Below are positions 35,601 to 42,336 of a stretch of DNA of 64,000 nt, piece after piece. The notes under the pieces were generated by a model, which saw only the letters and a list, made by a program, of their open reading frames with translations, made no database searches and was not told the origin of the DNA. The translations under genes were made by a program, and so were the position numbers. This stretch comes from Cephalopachus bancanus (Eukaryota > Chordata > Mammalia > Primates > Tarsiidae), in contig JAPVLO010000182.1 in assembly GCA_027257055.1 (NCBI GenBank), forward strand, positions 6,758,001 to 6,822,000, in the 5' to 3' direction. How positions within the stretch are numbered: the stretch's first letter is position 1; every line of letters begins with the position of its first letter.

Positions 35601-37988
35601 CACCGCAGCCTCGACCTGCTGGGCTCCGGCGATCCTTCCGCCTCAGCCTTTTGAGTAGCTGGAACTACAGGCGCGTGCTACCACACCCGGCTGATTTTTT
35701 GATTTATTGTAGAGATAAGGTCTCACCAAGTTGCCCAGACGGGTCTCGAACCCGTGGGCTCAGGCAATCCACTCACCTCAGCTTCCCAAAGCGCAGGATC
35801 ACAGGCTGAGCCACCGAGCCCGGCTTCCCTCCAGTCTTAAGGCACTGCCCTAGAAGTGGCATTGTCAGTCAGCTCATATTCCCTTGAAGAGAACTTAGAC
35901 ACGTGTATAACTAAAGTGCAAGAGAGACTGAGAAATGTAATACTGCTGGGCAGATAGAACTGCCAGGTACAGTTCTATTTGAGGAAGAGCAAAGAAAGAT
36001 TTTGGCAGAGAGGCAACAATCTCTGCCACACCTGGGTCATGGTTCCTAAGTTACCTTCACGACATGTTTTACTAGGCTCTCCAAATCTGTTTTTTTAGCT
36101 ATAAACTTTTGTTTGAATGTCGTTAACTCTAAGGTTCAAAATGTTATAATTAAAAAATAAGTTATAGCCGGGCTCGGTGGCTCAGCCTGTAATCCCGCGC
36201 CTTTGGGAGGCTGAGGTGAGTGGATTGCCTGAGTCCGCGGGTTCGAGACCCGCCTGGGCAGCGAGACCTCATCTCTACAATAAATCAAAAAATCAGGCGT
36301 GTGCCACCACACTTGGCTAATTTTTTGATTTATTGTAGAGATGTGGTCTCGCCAAGTTGCCTAGGCTGGTCTTGAATCCCTGGGCTCAGGCAATCCTCTT
36401 GCCTCCACTTCCCAAAGTGCTGGGATTACAGGCATGAGCCACCATGCCTGGCTACATCAATTCTTTAGATTATACATTTTTTTTTTTTTGAGTTGGAGTC
36501 TCACTCTGTCGCCCAGACTGGAGTGCAGTGGCTGCTCCCGGCCACCGCAGCCTGGCCTGCTGGGCTTCGGCGATCCTTCCACCTCAGCCTTCCAAGTAGC
36601 TGGAATTACAGGCATGCGCTACCACGCCCGGCTGATTTTTTGATTTATTGTAGAGATGAGGTCTCGCTGCCCAGGCGGGTCTCGAACCCGTGGGCTCAGG
36701 CAATCCACTCACCTCAGCCTCCCAAAAGCACGGGATTACAGGCTGAGCCACCGAGCCCGGCTGATTATACATTTTGTAAGAAGATAAAATTAAAATTAAA
36801 GGTTTAAGAATATCTTTGAGTTTTCTAGTCTCTGTTCTTCCTCTGTATTTCAAACCTTTCATTTCTCTATTTAAGTTCTTAAAGTTGCTCAGTGCCTTGA
36901 AAATATACCGCCATCAAAGAAAAGTTGTATGTTATTGAAATGACAAAGAACCAATGTCATCGACCTGCAAGTCTTTTGCAAGCATCCAGAAACAGCTTTC
37001 ATTAGTTGTGAAAAATTTCCTCATTCTTCTTCTTTGGGGTGGAGGGGCATGAGTTTGAGTGAAATAAATAAAAATGATTACTTAAGTACTTTGTTTTTTG
37101 GGGATTATTTTTTCTAAGCTTTTAAAACATAAACTTTTAGTAAATTGAAGACTTTCTGAACCAATGTAAAGGCATAACTAGATTTAATACAATAATGTTG
37201 CAAGTAATAGTGCTATATTTTTGTGCAATGGAGATCCCCCAGCTTAGCATTTTTTTGATGGATGGGGGTGGGTAAAACATTGTAGATAAAGGTTATTATA
37301 TATTAAATTATCAAAGGCTATTATAACCATTGTTCTTCAACCTATTATTACCCTTATTAAATTTGTAAGTGCTCCACAAATTTAAAATGTCACTAGTATT
37401 CTATTGTTATCCTTTGAGCTTTTACTACAATGCTTTTAAAATCTATTACTGCTGGGTGTGGTGGCTCAAGCCTGTAATCCCAGCACTTTGGGAGGTGGAA
37501 GCGAGAGGACTGCCTGAGCCCAGGGGTTCGAGACTAGCCTGAGCAACATGGCGAGACCTTGTCTCTACAATAAATCAAAAAATTAACTTGACGCGGTGGC
37601 ACATGCCTGTGGTTCCAGCTACTTGAAAGGCTGAGGCAGAAGGATCACCAGAGTCCAGCAGGATGAGGCTGTTGTGGCCATGAGCATGCCACTGCTCTCC
37701 AGCCTGGGTGACAGAGTGAGACTCTGACTCAAAAAATAAATACATAAATGAATGAATGAATAGATAAATAAAATAAAATCTATTACTAAATTGATCAAAG
37801 ATGCTGCCTAACCTTTTTAAAAATCCCACATATTTGCACACATTATAATGCACTCTAAAATTCAAGTATTCATTTCTATATAAAAAACTTTCTCTTTTCA
37901 CTCAATTTTATTTTTGTTCTCAGGTTTTGCAAACCGCTTTCCAAAACCTAAAGGACCAAGGAACCCACCACCAACTTGGAAAATTTAA
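8553..37988 (+). CDS. PTPN22: PTPN22, C-terminal ~506 codons in ten exons (5' part lies upstream of the window)
   Basis: Joined exons: 8553-8629, 8766-9592, 11012-11095, 11252-11382, 13072-13099, 26870-26953, 27521-27636, 30612-30642, 34690-34767, 37924-37988. All have AG/GT borders and phases that join without a frameshift. I recognise the product as the non-catalytic half of lymphoid tyrosine phosphatase LYP/PEP. Visible parts in order: the interdomain and serine/threonine-rich region, the P1 motif ([13 protein letters not shown]), the P2 motif ([14 protein letters not shown]), a basic segment ([15 protein letters not shown]) and the C-terminal homology motif ending [12 protein letters not shown]. 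The human protein has 807 residues, so about 301 residues, including the PTP catalytic domain, lie to the left. Known role: cytosolic phosphatase that dephosphorylates LCK, FYN and ZAP70 to dampen T-cell receptor signalling; P1 binds the SH3 domain of CSK. The frame is open throughout with no sign of decay. The same-strand downstream neighbour is RSBN1, as in human. Confidence 0.95.
8766..9592 (+). CDS. PTPN22: PTPN22 large interdomain exon
   Basis: This 827-nt exon is the longest in the gene. It lies between acceptor TTTTAG (ends 8765) and donor G|GTAAGT (9593). It encodes about 276 residues of serine/threonine-rich, probably disordered sequence. Recognisable LYP landmarks are [49 protein letters not shown] and [15 protein letters not shown]. 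The start of the exon differs most from human, with an altered and slightly longer stretch after MNQQ. The frame is open throughout. In LYP this region links the catalytic domain to the proline-rich tail and is implicated in autoinhibition; that is family knowledge, not visible here. Confidence 0.97.
9724..10003 (-). mobile_element. Alu
   Basis: Reverse dimer in the intron after the large PTPN22 exon. The left arm is partly deleted near the middle. Confidence 0.9.
10180..10477 (-). mobile_element. Alu, young lineage-specific subfamily
   Basis: Reverse dimer with CCGGCCACCGCAGCCTCGAC and AACCCGCGGGCTCAGGCAAT marks. Flanked by direct repeat ACAATTTTCT (10170 and 10478). Confidence 0.93.
10478..11011. 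other. Intronic AT-rich sequence before the P1 exon
   Basis: No repeat or exon recognised; AT-rich. Confidence 0.5.
11012..11095 (+). CDS. PTPN22: PTPN22 exon with P1 (CSK-binding) motif, R620 site
   Basis: Encodes [20 protein letters not shown] then SFIVVEEAG. This is the P1 proline-rich motif that binds the CSK SH3 domain. The arginine codon CGG at 11059-11061 corresponds to human R620, whose C-to-T change gives the autoimmunity-linked W620; this sequence has the ancestral arginine. The residue before it is glutamate, whereas human LYP has valine as I recall. The acceptor is TAGCAG (11009-11014), a tandem NAGNAG. Using the first AG (exon start 11012) gives the same length as human; using the second removes one alanine. 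The donor is G|GTGAGT. Confidence 0.96.
11252..11382 (+). CDS. PTPN22: PTPN22 exon after P1
   Basis: Encodes [19 protein letters not shown], then [16 protein letters not shown] and SIRLRPSK (43 full codons plus a split glycine). The acceptor is TTTTCCTCCAG (ends 11251). The donor is AAG|GTCAAT, a weak match because position +3 is C and the usual +5 G is absent. Matches LYP closely. Confidence 0.95.
11695..11738. repeat. Short tandem repeat of GAAGATTTAAT
   Basis: Three to four imperfect copies of GAAGATTTAAT(GAAG). The surrounding intron, 11383-11983, has no repeat I recognise. Confidence 0.75.
11984..12260 (-). mobile_element. Alu
   Basis: Reverse dimer, intermediate divergence, behind a (GT)n-like run. 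Head-to-head with the + Alu starting 43 bases downstream. Confidence 0.92.
12303..12598 (+). mobile_element. Alu (older)
   Basis: Full dimer (GGCCAGGCATGGTGGCTCAT) with a short A-rich tail. Confidence 0.92.
12606..12891 (+). mobile_element. Alu, young lineage-specific subfamily
   Basis: Follows the previous Alu directly. It has TGGCTCAGCCTGTAATCCCG and GGTGGCTGGGAGCGGCCACT marks. Confidence 0.93.
13072..13099 (+). CDS. PTPN22: PTPN22 28-nt micro-exon (SVKLRSPKS)
   Basis: This 28-nt exon follows a strong pyrimidine tract ending TTTAG and precedes donor G|GTAAAA. It encodes SVKLRSPKS plus one base. Because 28 is not a multiple of three, skipping it would shift the frame. Reading into the intron instead gives a short alternative tail (separate entry). 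Confidence 0.95.
13100..13122 (+). other. PTPN22: Candidate LYP2-type intron-retention tail of PTPN22
   Basis: If the intron after the 28-nt exon is retained, translation continues GKNLSWI and stops at TAG (13120-13122). The human short isoform LYP2 is described as truncated near residue 685 with a unique seven-residue end. The position and length here agree with that. Seen: the open codons and stop. Inferred: that the isoform is made in this species. Confidence 0.6.
13816..14106 (+). mobile_element. Alu inside the hAT fossil
   Basis: Full dimer of the CAACTTGGCAAGACC type, moderately diverged. Confidence 0.92.
14110..15200 (-). pseudogene. Degenerate hAT (Charlie) transposase
   Basis: Read on the - strand, pieces in shifting frames give hAT signatures: a [24 protein letters not shown] segment, then [20 protein letters not shown], then [10 protein letters not shown]. 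Several in-frame stops and frameshifts. It lies within the Charlie3-like element and predates the Alus inserted in it. Confidence 0.7.
15522..15809 (-). mobile_element. Alu, youngest subfamily, inside the hAT fossil
   Basis: Reverse dimer with the 7-nt-deleted form CTCGCTGCCCAGGCGGG. Flanked by direct repeat GCCAGTGACTTT (15513 and 15810). Confidence 0.95.
16392..17345 (+). mobile_element. L1 3' end
   Basis: End of ORF2 (AATGCCCATCAGCTGATCAG, CATGGAATACTATTCAGCCA) and 3' UTR ending CTAAAGCTACTGAAATAAA. 5'-truncated and abuts the hAT end. Confidence 0.88.
17350..17945 (+). repeat. MIR split by an Alu
   Basis: Left part (GGAGTCAGATAGGCTTCAAT ... TTGGTTAAATTATTTAGTTT) and right part (GAGAATTAAATGCGATAATG ... 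GTTAGTACTGTGC) are the two halves of one MIR. Confidence 0.75.
17474..17776 (-). mobile_element. Alu inside MIR
   Basis: Reverse dimer behind a T tract. Confidence 0.93.
17946..18508. other. AT-rich intron with a (TA)n run
   Basis: (TA)n at about 18183-18210. Otherwise AT-rich and unassigned. Confidence 0.5.
18509..18800 (-). mobile_element. Alu (older)
   Basis: Reverse dimer behind T15. Followed by a three-copy TTTAAATCTGTC repeat at 18812-18848. Confidence 0.92.
19243..19518 (-). mobile_element. Alu, youngest subfamily
   Basis: Reverse dimer with the 7-nt deletion. Perfect 16-bp target-site duplication TGCCAATCCCTTTCTT (19227 and 19519). Confidence 0.96.
19794..20090 (+). mobile_element. 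Alu (older) inside L1
   Basis: Full dimer with A14 linker and A19 tail. Confidence 0.93.
21523..21713 (-). mobile_element. Truncated Alu inside L1
   Basis: Lacks the end of the right arm; begins at GGGATCCTTCCACCTCAACC. Confidence 0.88.
23071..23358 (-). mobile_element. Alu inside L1
   Basis: Reverse dimer with 14-bp target-site duplication TATGGAATTTCTTT (23061 and 23359). Confidence 0.95.
23700..23990 (-). pseudogene. L1 ORF2 N-terminal (endonuclease) remnant
   Basis: Frame contains [20 protein letters not shown] and [15 protein letters not shown], matching the endonuclease domain start with its QETH motif. The start is degraded. Confidence 0.8.
24368..24447 (-). mobile_element. Short poly(A)-tailed retrocopy, copy A
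   Basis: On -, CCCCTTTGGGTCCCCTCC ... CTGTCCTCTCAATAAATC then TTGCTT and an A10 tail. Interrupts the L1; possible TCTGCTG direct repeats flank it. A related copy is at 45.24-45.32 kb. The ending looks like an ERV LTR R region or another 3' end cleaved after AATAAA. Class unknown. Confidence 0.5.
24521..25120 (-). pseudogene. L1 ORF1 remnant
   Basis: A 128-codon frame with [20 protein letters not shown] (coiled coil end) and [13 protein letters not shown] (RRM start) is the middle of ORF1p. Upstream parts continue out of frame. Confidence 0.8.
26870..26953 (+). CDS. PTPN22: PTPN22 exon with P2 proline-rich motif
   Basis: Encodes [20 protein letters not shown] then SFFLADED, ending in a split cysteine codon (ACT|GT). 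The acceptor is TTATTACAG and the donor is T|GTAAGT. This is the P2 motif, whose PPLPERT core matches P1 here. It lies just downstream of the long antisense L1. Confidence 0.97.
27069..27358 (+). mobile_element. Alu
   Basis: Full dimer, intermediate age, in the intron after the P2 exon. Confidence 0.93.
27521..27636 (+). CDS. PTPN22: PTPN22 exon, MQAQSIETF to SFTRSK
   Basis: Encodes [20 protein letters not shown] then [18 protein letters not shown] after the split cysteine. The acceptor is CCCCCTTTTTCTTTTTAAG, and the exon itself begins with GT. The donor is AAG|GTAAAG. The basic, serine-rich end leads into the next small exon. Confidence 0.97.
27860..29290 (+). mobile_element. Old L1M 3' half
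   Basis: ORF2 RT-to-C-terminal region (CCAACAGAACAAAAGGGAAA, GGTATATTCATAGAATGGAA) and a 3' UTR-like end (CTAACAGTGGTTATCTACAG). No Alu inside. Confidence 0.8.
29504..29800 (+). mobile_element. Alu, youngest subfamily
   Basis: Full dimer with TGGCTCAGCC, GCGGGTTCGAGACCCGTC and the 7-nt deletion, and a tail of about 28 A. Direct repeat AAATGCATGCTG (about 29492 and 29801). Confidence 0.96.
30151..30428 (+). mobile_element. Alu, youngest subfamily
   Basis: Full dimer with GCGGGTTCGAGACCCACC. Perfect 13-bp target-site duplication AAAATCAAGTGGA (30138 and 30429). Confidence 0.96.
30612..30642 (+). CDS. PTPN22: PTPN22 31-nt micro-exon ([10 protein letters not shown])
   Basis: This 31-nt exon between TTTTGTAG and A|GTAAGT encodes [10 protein letters not shown] plus one base. 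It is the second exon in the window shorter than 35 nt and is not a multiple of three. Confidence 0.95.
30643..31685. other. Unassigned PTPN22 intron sequence
   Basis: No exon or repeat recognised. Open frames of 67-68 codons on both strands at about 30.91-31.13 kb look incidental. Confidence 0.5.
31686..31981 (-). mobile_element. Alu (older)
   Basis: Reverse dimer. Confidence 0.92.
32285..33265 (+). repeat. L2 3' region split by an Alu
   Basis: TTCATTCATTTAACGAATAT, CTACGTGCCAGGCATTCTGC and later TAATGGGAAGCCGTAAAAGG, ATCATGCTGGCTGCTGTACA are the familiar L2 3' segments in order. Confidence 0.8.
32569..32851 (-). mobile_element. Alu inside L2
   Basis: Reverse dimer. Flanking CCAGGAAGCCCTTTTT repeat (about 32544 and 32852) marks the target-site duplication. 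Confidence 0.94.
33266..33715. repeat. Old unclassified repeat-like sequence
   Basis: TGACTTAAGCAGAAAAGGGG and CCCATCCCTGAACCAATTAC occur in a common old mammalian repeat whose class I cannot name with certainty. Confidence 0.4.
33716..33848 (+). mobile_element. Alu left monomer (FLAM-like)
   Basis: Single arm ending in A11. Confidence 0.8.
34061..34347 (+). mobile_element. Alu
   Basis: Full dimer, intermediate age, 340 bases before the penultimate PTPN22 exon. Confidence 0.92.
34690..34767 (+). CDS. PTPN22: PTPN22 penultimate exon
   Basis: Encodes [20 protein letters not shown] then SSFLNF, ending in a split glycine. The acceptor is TTTGATTACAG and the donor is G|GTATGT. Intron retention here would add MCVIL and stop at TAG within seven codons. 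Confidence 0.96.
34768..35530. other. PTPN22 intron with a possible MER5-like fragment
   Basis: GAACCATACTTTGAGAACTG at about 35388 resembles the end of MER5A. Otherwise AT-rich and unassigned. Confidence 0.4.
35534..35823 (-). mobile_element. Alu, young
   Basis: Reverse dimer. Perfect 15-bp target-site duplication CTTCCCTCCAGTCTT (35519 and 35824). Confidence 0.96.
36166..36296 (+). mobile_element. Alu left arm, young, broken after the linker
   Basis: Left arm with GCGGGTTCGAGACCCGCC, then the AATAAATCAAAAAATCAG linker, then an abrupt switch to a reverse Alu. Forms one side of a hairpin. Confidence 0.93.
36297..36455 (-). mobile_element. Reverse Alu fragment fused head-to-head
   Basis: Starts in the right arm (GCGTGTGCCACCACACTTGG) and runs through a full left arm in reverse. 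Of an older subfamily than its partner. Confidence 0.92.
36481..36762 (-). mobile_element. Alu, youngest subfamily
   Basis: Reverse dimer with the 7-nt deletion. Perfect 13-bp target-site duplication GATTATACATTTT (36468 and 36763). Confidence 0.96.
36776..37448. other. Unassigned PTPN22 last-intron sequence
   Basis: AT-rich, no repeat or exon recognised. Confidence 0.5.
37449..37775 (+). mobile_element. Alu with (AATG/AAAT)n tail
   Basis: Full dimer with a tetranucleotide-rich tail, 150 bases before the last PTPN22 exon. Confidence 0.92.
37924..37988 (+). CDS. PTPN22: PTPN22 last coding exon, C-terminal homology motif and stop
   Basis: After acceptor TTGTTCTCAG it encodes [20 protein letters not shown] then I, then TAA at 37986-37988. 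This is the C-terminal homology motif of PEST-type phosphatases, known to bind PSTPIP1 in family members. The human protein ends TWNI; here it is TWKI. The stop overlaps an AATAAA hexamer. Confidence 0.96.
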
Positions 37989-37992
37989 TAAA
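37987..37992 (+). promoter_or_regulatory. AATAAA poly(A) hexamer overlapping the PTPN22 stop
   Basis: The stop codon TAA forms the start of TAATAAAA. A second AATAAA is at 38025-38030. Either could act as a proximal poly(A) signal; whether they are used cannot be seen. Confidence 0.4.
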
Positions 37993-38608
37993 ACTCTGGA
38001 TTTATGGCTTCAGGTGCATTTGCAAATAAAACTACCAGAATATTCCTAGTTAAAATAAGTGCTTTATATTAATAATATCAACAACGAGGACATGCTAAGT
38101 ATTAATAGCTTTTACAAGAAAGGCAGTATACAAAGAAGTGCCAGCAGTTTTGCATTTTTGTGTCATCTACATGGGGTTGGAGGCGGCAAATAAGTTTGTC
38201 ACTTGGATTATGTAGAAAATGTTGCGTGAAAAACACTGTTTTAGAATGAATTTATTTTTCATTTTTGGATGTTAATTTTATTTTACTTTTCTACATAACT
38301 ATAAACTTTAAAAGGTTTGCAAGATTTGGATCTCAAATTTCTTGTCAGAATCTACTAGAGAGTTAAAACAAAACAAAACAAAACACACTTACCTTGTGGT
38401 TGCAATACAAAGTTACTGTGTGTGTGGACTACTTCCTAGGAGTTATTTTTGCCTCAGTGAAGTGGAGCTTGCATACCTTCCCAAAGGTTGTGGGAAATCA
38501 TAATAGTAAGAAAATGAGAAATTACATACTTAAGAGAATAGTAAGAAAATGATAAATTAATATTTAAGAGAAATTGCATATTTATTTTTTATTTTTATTT
38601 TTATTTTT
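37989..38608 (+). other. PTPN22: PTPN22 3' UTR (extent uncertain)
   Basis: AT-rich sequence after the stop. Two AATAAA hexamers lie near the start, at 37987-37992 and 38025-38030. Human PTPN22 has a 3' UTR of roughly a kilobase, so the true cleavage site may lie further right, past the Alu at 38.6 kb. A roughly 35-bp imperfect tandem duplication sits at about 38505-38570. No other gene seen. Confidence 0.5.
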
Positions 38609-38891
38609 TTTTTGAGTTGGTGTCTCACTCTGTTGCCCAGACTGGAGTGCAGTGGCCGCTCTGGGTCACTGCAGCCTCAACCTGCTGGGCTCTGGCGATC
38701 CTTCCGCCTCTGCCTTCCAAGTAGCTGGAATACTGGCGCGCGCTACCACACCCGGCTAATTTTTTGATTTACTGTAGGAGATGAGGTCTCGCCAAGTTGC
38801 CCAGGCGGGTCTCGAACCCGCGGGCTCAGGCAATCCACTCACCTCAGCCTCCCAAAGCACGGGATTACAGACTGAGCCACCGAGCCCGGCT
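38600..38891 (-). mobile_element. Alu, young, in the PTPN22 3' region
   Basis: Reverse dimer. Direct repeat AGAAATTGCATATTT (about 38571 and 38893). If the 3' UTR extends this far it contains this Alu in antisense. Confidence 0.94.
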
Positions 38892-38892
38892 A

Positions 38893-39959
38893 AGAAATTG
38901 CATATTTTAAGACTTGCAAATGATGATAGCAATAATTTTTTAATTTGGATATACCAACTAACAAGATGTTTAACCACATTCCTGAAATGTTTCCACCAGC
39001 GTCATTCAATGACCAGTTCTAGAAAAATAATAAGCGAAATATAGTAGCTATCTTTTGGCAGCATTTTCTTCATCTAAAAGGTCCTTTATAAACATGTACA
39101 ACTGATATCCAACCAGAGGTTTTAGTTAACAAAAATCTCTGTATGAATATAGATCTGCCTTAAGGAAATCTATTTCGAATATAATTTTATATAGCAAATA
39201 AGTTGGTGGGTAATTATTATTACAAAGACTTCACCTAATGTTTTAACATCTTTGTATGTAAAAAGAACTTTATAACTTTCAGAAACATGCAGTATCACTT
39301 AAACATCATTCGTTTTTCATTATGGAACGTAATGATAGGACACTTTACATGAAATACTGTAACCTGTCTATTAGTAGTACGCCGTACTGAATAGGTGTTC
39401 AGTAAACTTTTTTGTTTTAAAGCTAACTTTATTGCAGTAGTGTTCATGTAGGTAATACTTCTGCAAAAACTGCTGGGATCAGACCACAGTAATTTGATCC
39501 GCTGAGTTGATCGTTGTAATCCACTTTTCCAAACAGCTTTATCAAGTATCAAATAGAAAAAAAAAAAAAGAATCCTATTAGAGCCCGGCCCCTGTGGTCC
39601 CTGCTACTCACCCCTCGAGCCCAGGAGTTGGAGGCCTCTTAAAAGACAATTTATGCAACCTCATGATTTGAAAAGACATAAAAAACGCGTATTAAACATG
39701 CTTAAAATAAGGCTTTCCCTCTGCCCTTCCACGAGGGGCAGGGACGTGGCTGGCGGGGCGGCCACCAGCCGCCAGGCGGTTCTGGCCCCGGCCTGGTCCC
39801 ACCTGGAGCTGTAACCATGGCAATGCCTACCACGACGCTTCGACACATTCCTGAATGGCGGCCCTATTATATTCACGGCACAACCGCCCTCCTTTCGCCT
39901 ATCCCTGCATCCTCCTTCCCCTTCGTTTCGTCCCGTCCAAGTGAAAAGGCTGGCGATTC
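38893..39959. other. PTPN22-RSBN1 intergenic region
   Basis: AT-rich to about 39.7 kb with a short diverged Alu-like scrap (TCGAGCCCAGGAGTTGGAGG, 39616). It then becomes GC-rich toward the RSBN1 island. No independent gene seen. Confidence 0.55.
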
Positions 39960-40235
39960 TTCTCCCACGCAAAGGTGACGAGAGGAACAGAACGCTTAAA
40001 AGTCACTATGGAGACCACCGACTCCGCGTAACGTGACCGAGGGGCACCGGAAGATGATGAGGAGAACGCGCCGCCAGACTCGGAGAGCCCGGAACCTTGT
40101 GTCGGCCGTTACGGCGGTTGGCGGCAATTCGCCGCCCAGCGGCGGGTGCGTCGCGGCCCGGCGCGTGACTCGGCGCACGCTCCCCTCCGCTCCTCCACTC
40201 ACAGGGCCCGGGACGCGGCGCCGGGGCGCGGCGGA

Positions 40236-40254
40236 ACTACCACTCCCATGAGGC
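40236..40254 (+). promoter_or_regulatory. Candidate ZNF143/THAP11-type motif upstream of RSBN1
   Basis: ACTACCACTCCCATGAGGC resembles the ZNF143 (SBS) consensus ACTACANNTCCCRNNATGC. It is followed by TTGCG as in longer forms of the motif. It lies about 80-100 bp before the first RSBN1 ATG, inside the CpG island. Motif match only, with mismatches. Confidence 0.45.
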
Positions 40255-40335
40255 CTTGCGCGGCCCGGAGCGCTTTACAATAGAAAGTCGGTCGGAGCGG
40301 CCTGCGGGGAGACCCGGGGAACTGCCGCTTCCGGC

Positions 40336-41044
40336 ATGTTCAGCTCCGGACGAAGGGCGGCCGCCGAGTGGGGTCCCGGGGAGAGACTCCAATGCCCAGC
40401 GGGCCGTGCGCAGGCGGCGCTTGCGCAGTGCGCGGACGGGGGGGCGGTCGGGCCATTTAAATGTGTGTTTGTGGGTGAAATGGCTGCGCAGGTCGGAGCG
40501 GTGCGCGTAGTACGGGCGGTGGCGGCGCAGGAGGAGCCGGACAAAGAGGGGAAGGAGAAGCCCCATGCCGGGGTCTCGCCGCGGGGAGTGAAGCGGCAGC
40601 GCCGAGCTAGCAGCGGGGGGTCTCAGGAGAAGCGGGGGCGGCCGAGCCAGGACCCCCCTCTCGCTCCCCCTCACCGGCGGCGTCGCAGCCGCCAACATCC
40701 CGGGCCGCTGCCGCCCACGAATGCAGCCCCGACCGTCCCAGGCCCCGTTGAGCCTCTTCTCCTGCCGCCTCCGCCGCCACCCTCGCTGGCACCCGCCGGG
40801 CCCGCCGTCGCCGCCCCGCTCCCGGCCCCGGGCACCTCGGCCCTCTTCACCTTCTCGCCCCTGACGGTGAGCGCGGCCGCCGGGCCCAAGCATAAGGGCC
40901 ACAAGGAGCGGCACAAGCACCATCACCACCGTGGCTCTGATGGCGACCCCGGCTCCTGCGTTCCGGGCGATCTCAAGCACAAGGACAAGCAGGAAAACGG
41001 CGAGAGGACCGCAGGGGTGCCTCTGATCAAAGCCCCCAAGAGAG
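40336..41044 (+). CDS. RSBN1: RSBN1 exon 1
   Basis: Starts [20 protein letters not shown] and ends [10 protein letters not shown] before donor AGAG|GTGAGA. It leaves one base (G), completed by AA of exon 2 to give glutamate. I chose the ATG at 40336 because the human protein starts at the aligned position (MFxSGRR). A second in-frame ATG (codon 49, 40480) in [11 protein letters not shown] has a stronger Kozak context (G at -3, G at +4). Similarity to human is much higher after codon 49 than before it. GC content is very high throughout. Confidence 0.93.
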
Positions 41045-42300
41045 GTGAGAGCAGGCGGACTGCCCCGGCGCGGGTCCTGGGTCTCCCTCCGTGCCCCCGT
41101 CCCGCACCTTCGGGACCGAAAGACGCCAGTCCCCTGCTGCTTCCCTCCCGCCGCTGTCCCGCCCGCAGACCCCCGGGGTGGCTCCGCCGGAGGCCTCTTG
41201 CCCTGGGGCCGAGCTGTCACTTGCCAACCCCCCGTGTCCGTGGTGCCCGGGAGCCTCGCAGCGTTTGTTTTCAAATTCGGCCGGGTTTCCGCGCCGCGTT
41301 GGATTAGTAGGTGGGGTACGAAAAACTGCCTAGCCGAAGTCGCTGCAAGCCCTTCTCCCTGTGTCTCTTGCTGGAAACCCGGAAGGGTTTACTCTCCTCT
41401 GCTCCGGGATATCCCGGAGTGTGTGGTTCGGGGCTTTAAGGAGGGAATTCACCGAAAGGTTAGGTTATGCGACTCACTGGGTGGTTGAGCTTCTCATAAG
41501 GTAAATGGCAAAGGCAGTTTTATCTTGGTTCTTTTTAAATCTAGAGGTAAAAGTCATTTTTAGGTTTTCCTCTTAGCTGTTTTAATCATTAGGACAGGGA
41601 TGGGGGAGGATTTCTGTCCCTTTTGATCCTAGGAAATAGGGCCGGCAGTGCCTCTGAAAGTGGGAAGTGTGGGGTCAATAGCAGAGACAGGAATTCCAGT
41701 TACATGCTATTCTGTCTAGCTCAGGTTGGGAGTCGATGTAATGAACTCCAATAACTCTCAAGAATGTTTAACTCAGAAAATGTAGGACTGTCTAATTAAG
41801 TGTAGGTTCTGGAGGAATTAGGGTGGCCAAAATCGGTGTCTTCCTGTTCCCAAGTACCTGTAGCGTCTATTTATCTTCTTTGTGAAGAAACAAGGGATAT
41901 GCTTTTGATTATGCAGATGTTCGTACTTTGTATATTGTTTTTATATACTTTGTTAGTTGTTTTTCCTCAAGATTTTAAGGTGTGTCTGTGTTTCTTAGGG
42001 TATTACATGTTAACGAACCAGTCTTTCAACCTTAAGTGTTGTGTCTTGCATTCTTTCCACATATTTGGTGTTAACTGAGGGCTGGTCAATTTTTTGTGGT
42101 TCTATTTCCATATTCTTGAGCTAGTTGTAAATAATTGCTCAATAAGTATTTGTGGGATAGAATTAAATCTTCCTTCCTTTGCTGGTATCTAAATCTTATC
42201 CTCAGGAAAAGAACTTGGAGCAAGCGGACAAGAGTGCCACTTTCTACCACCAATGTGCAATGATCTTGCTGTCTTTAGTTTTTATCTTTATTCCCCTTCT

Positions 42301-42336
<36 letters not shown>

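Larger units (their letters stand above)
36166..36455. repeat. Alu-Alu inverted repeat (hairpin) in the last PTPN22 intron
   Basis: Two Alu left arms of about 130 bp face each other with only about 20 bases between them. RNA from either strand would fold into a long stem. About 1.5 kb before the last exon. Confidence 0.9.
39960..41300 (+). promoter_or_regulatory. RSBN1: CpG island at the RSBN1 promoter and first exon
   Basis: An abrupt rise in GC and CpG content in an otherwise AT-rich, repeat-rich window. It is free of Alu and L1. It covers the RSBN1 start codon (40336) and exon 1. No TATA box is evident. GC-rich motifs are frequent, including a TTGCGCAGTGCGC element at about 40429 resembling an NRF1 half-site pair. 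Typical of a broadly expressed housekeeping-type promoter. Confidence 0.85.

Noticed and set aside
36870..36960. Possible alternative last PTPN22 exon after CTATTTAAG
   Set aside because: The acceptor-like context exists, but no frame continues LYP sequence and I know of no such isoform.
40237..41274. 345-codon open frame on the - strand over the RSBN1 promoter and exon 1
   Set aside because: It overlaps the real coding exon in a very GC-rich island where stops are rare. Its sequence is low complexity and matches no family I know.
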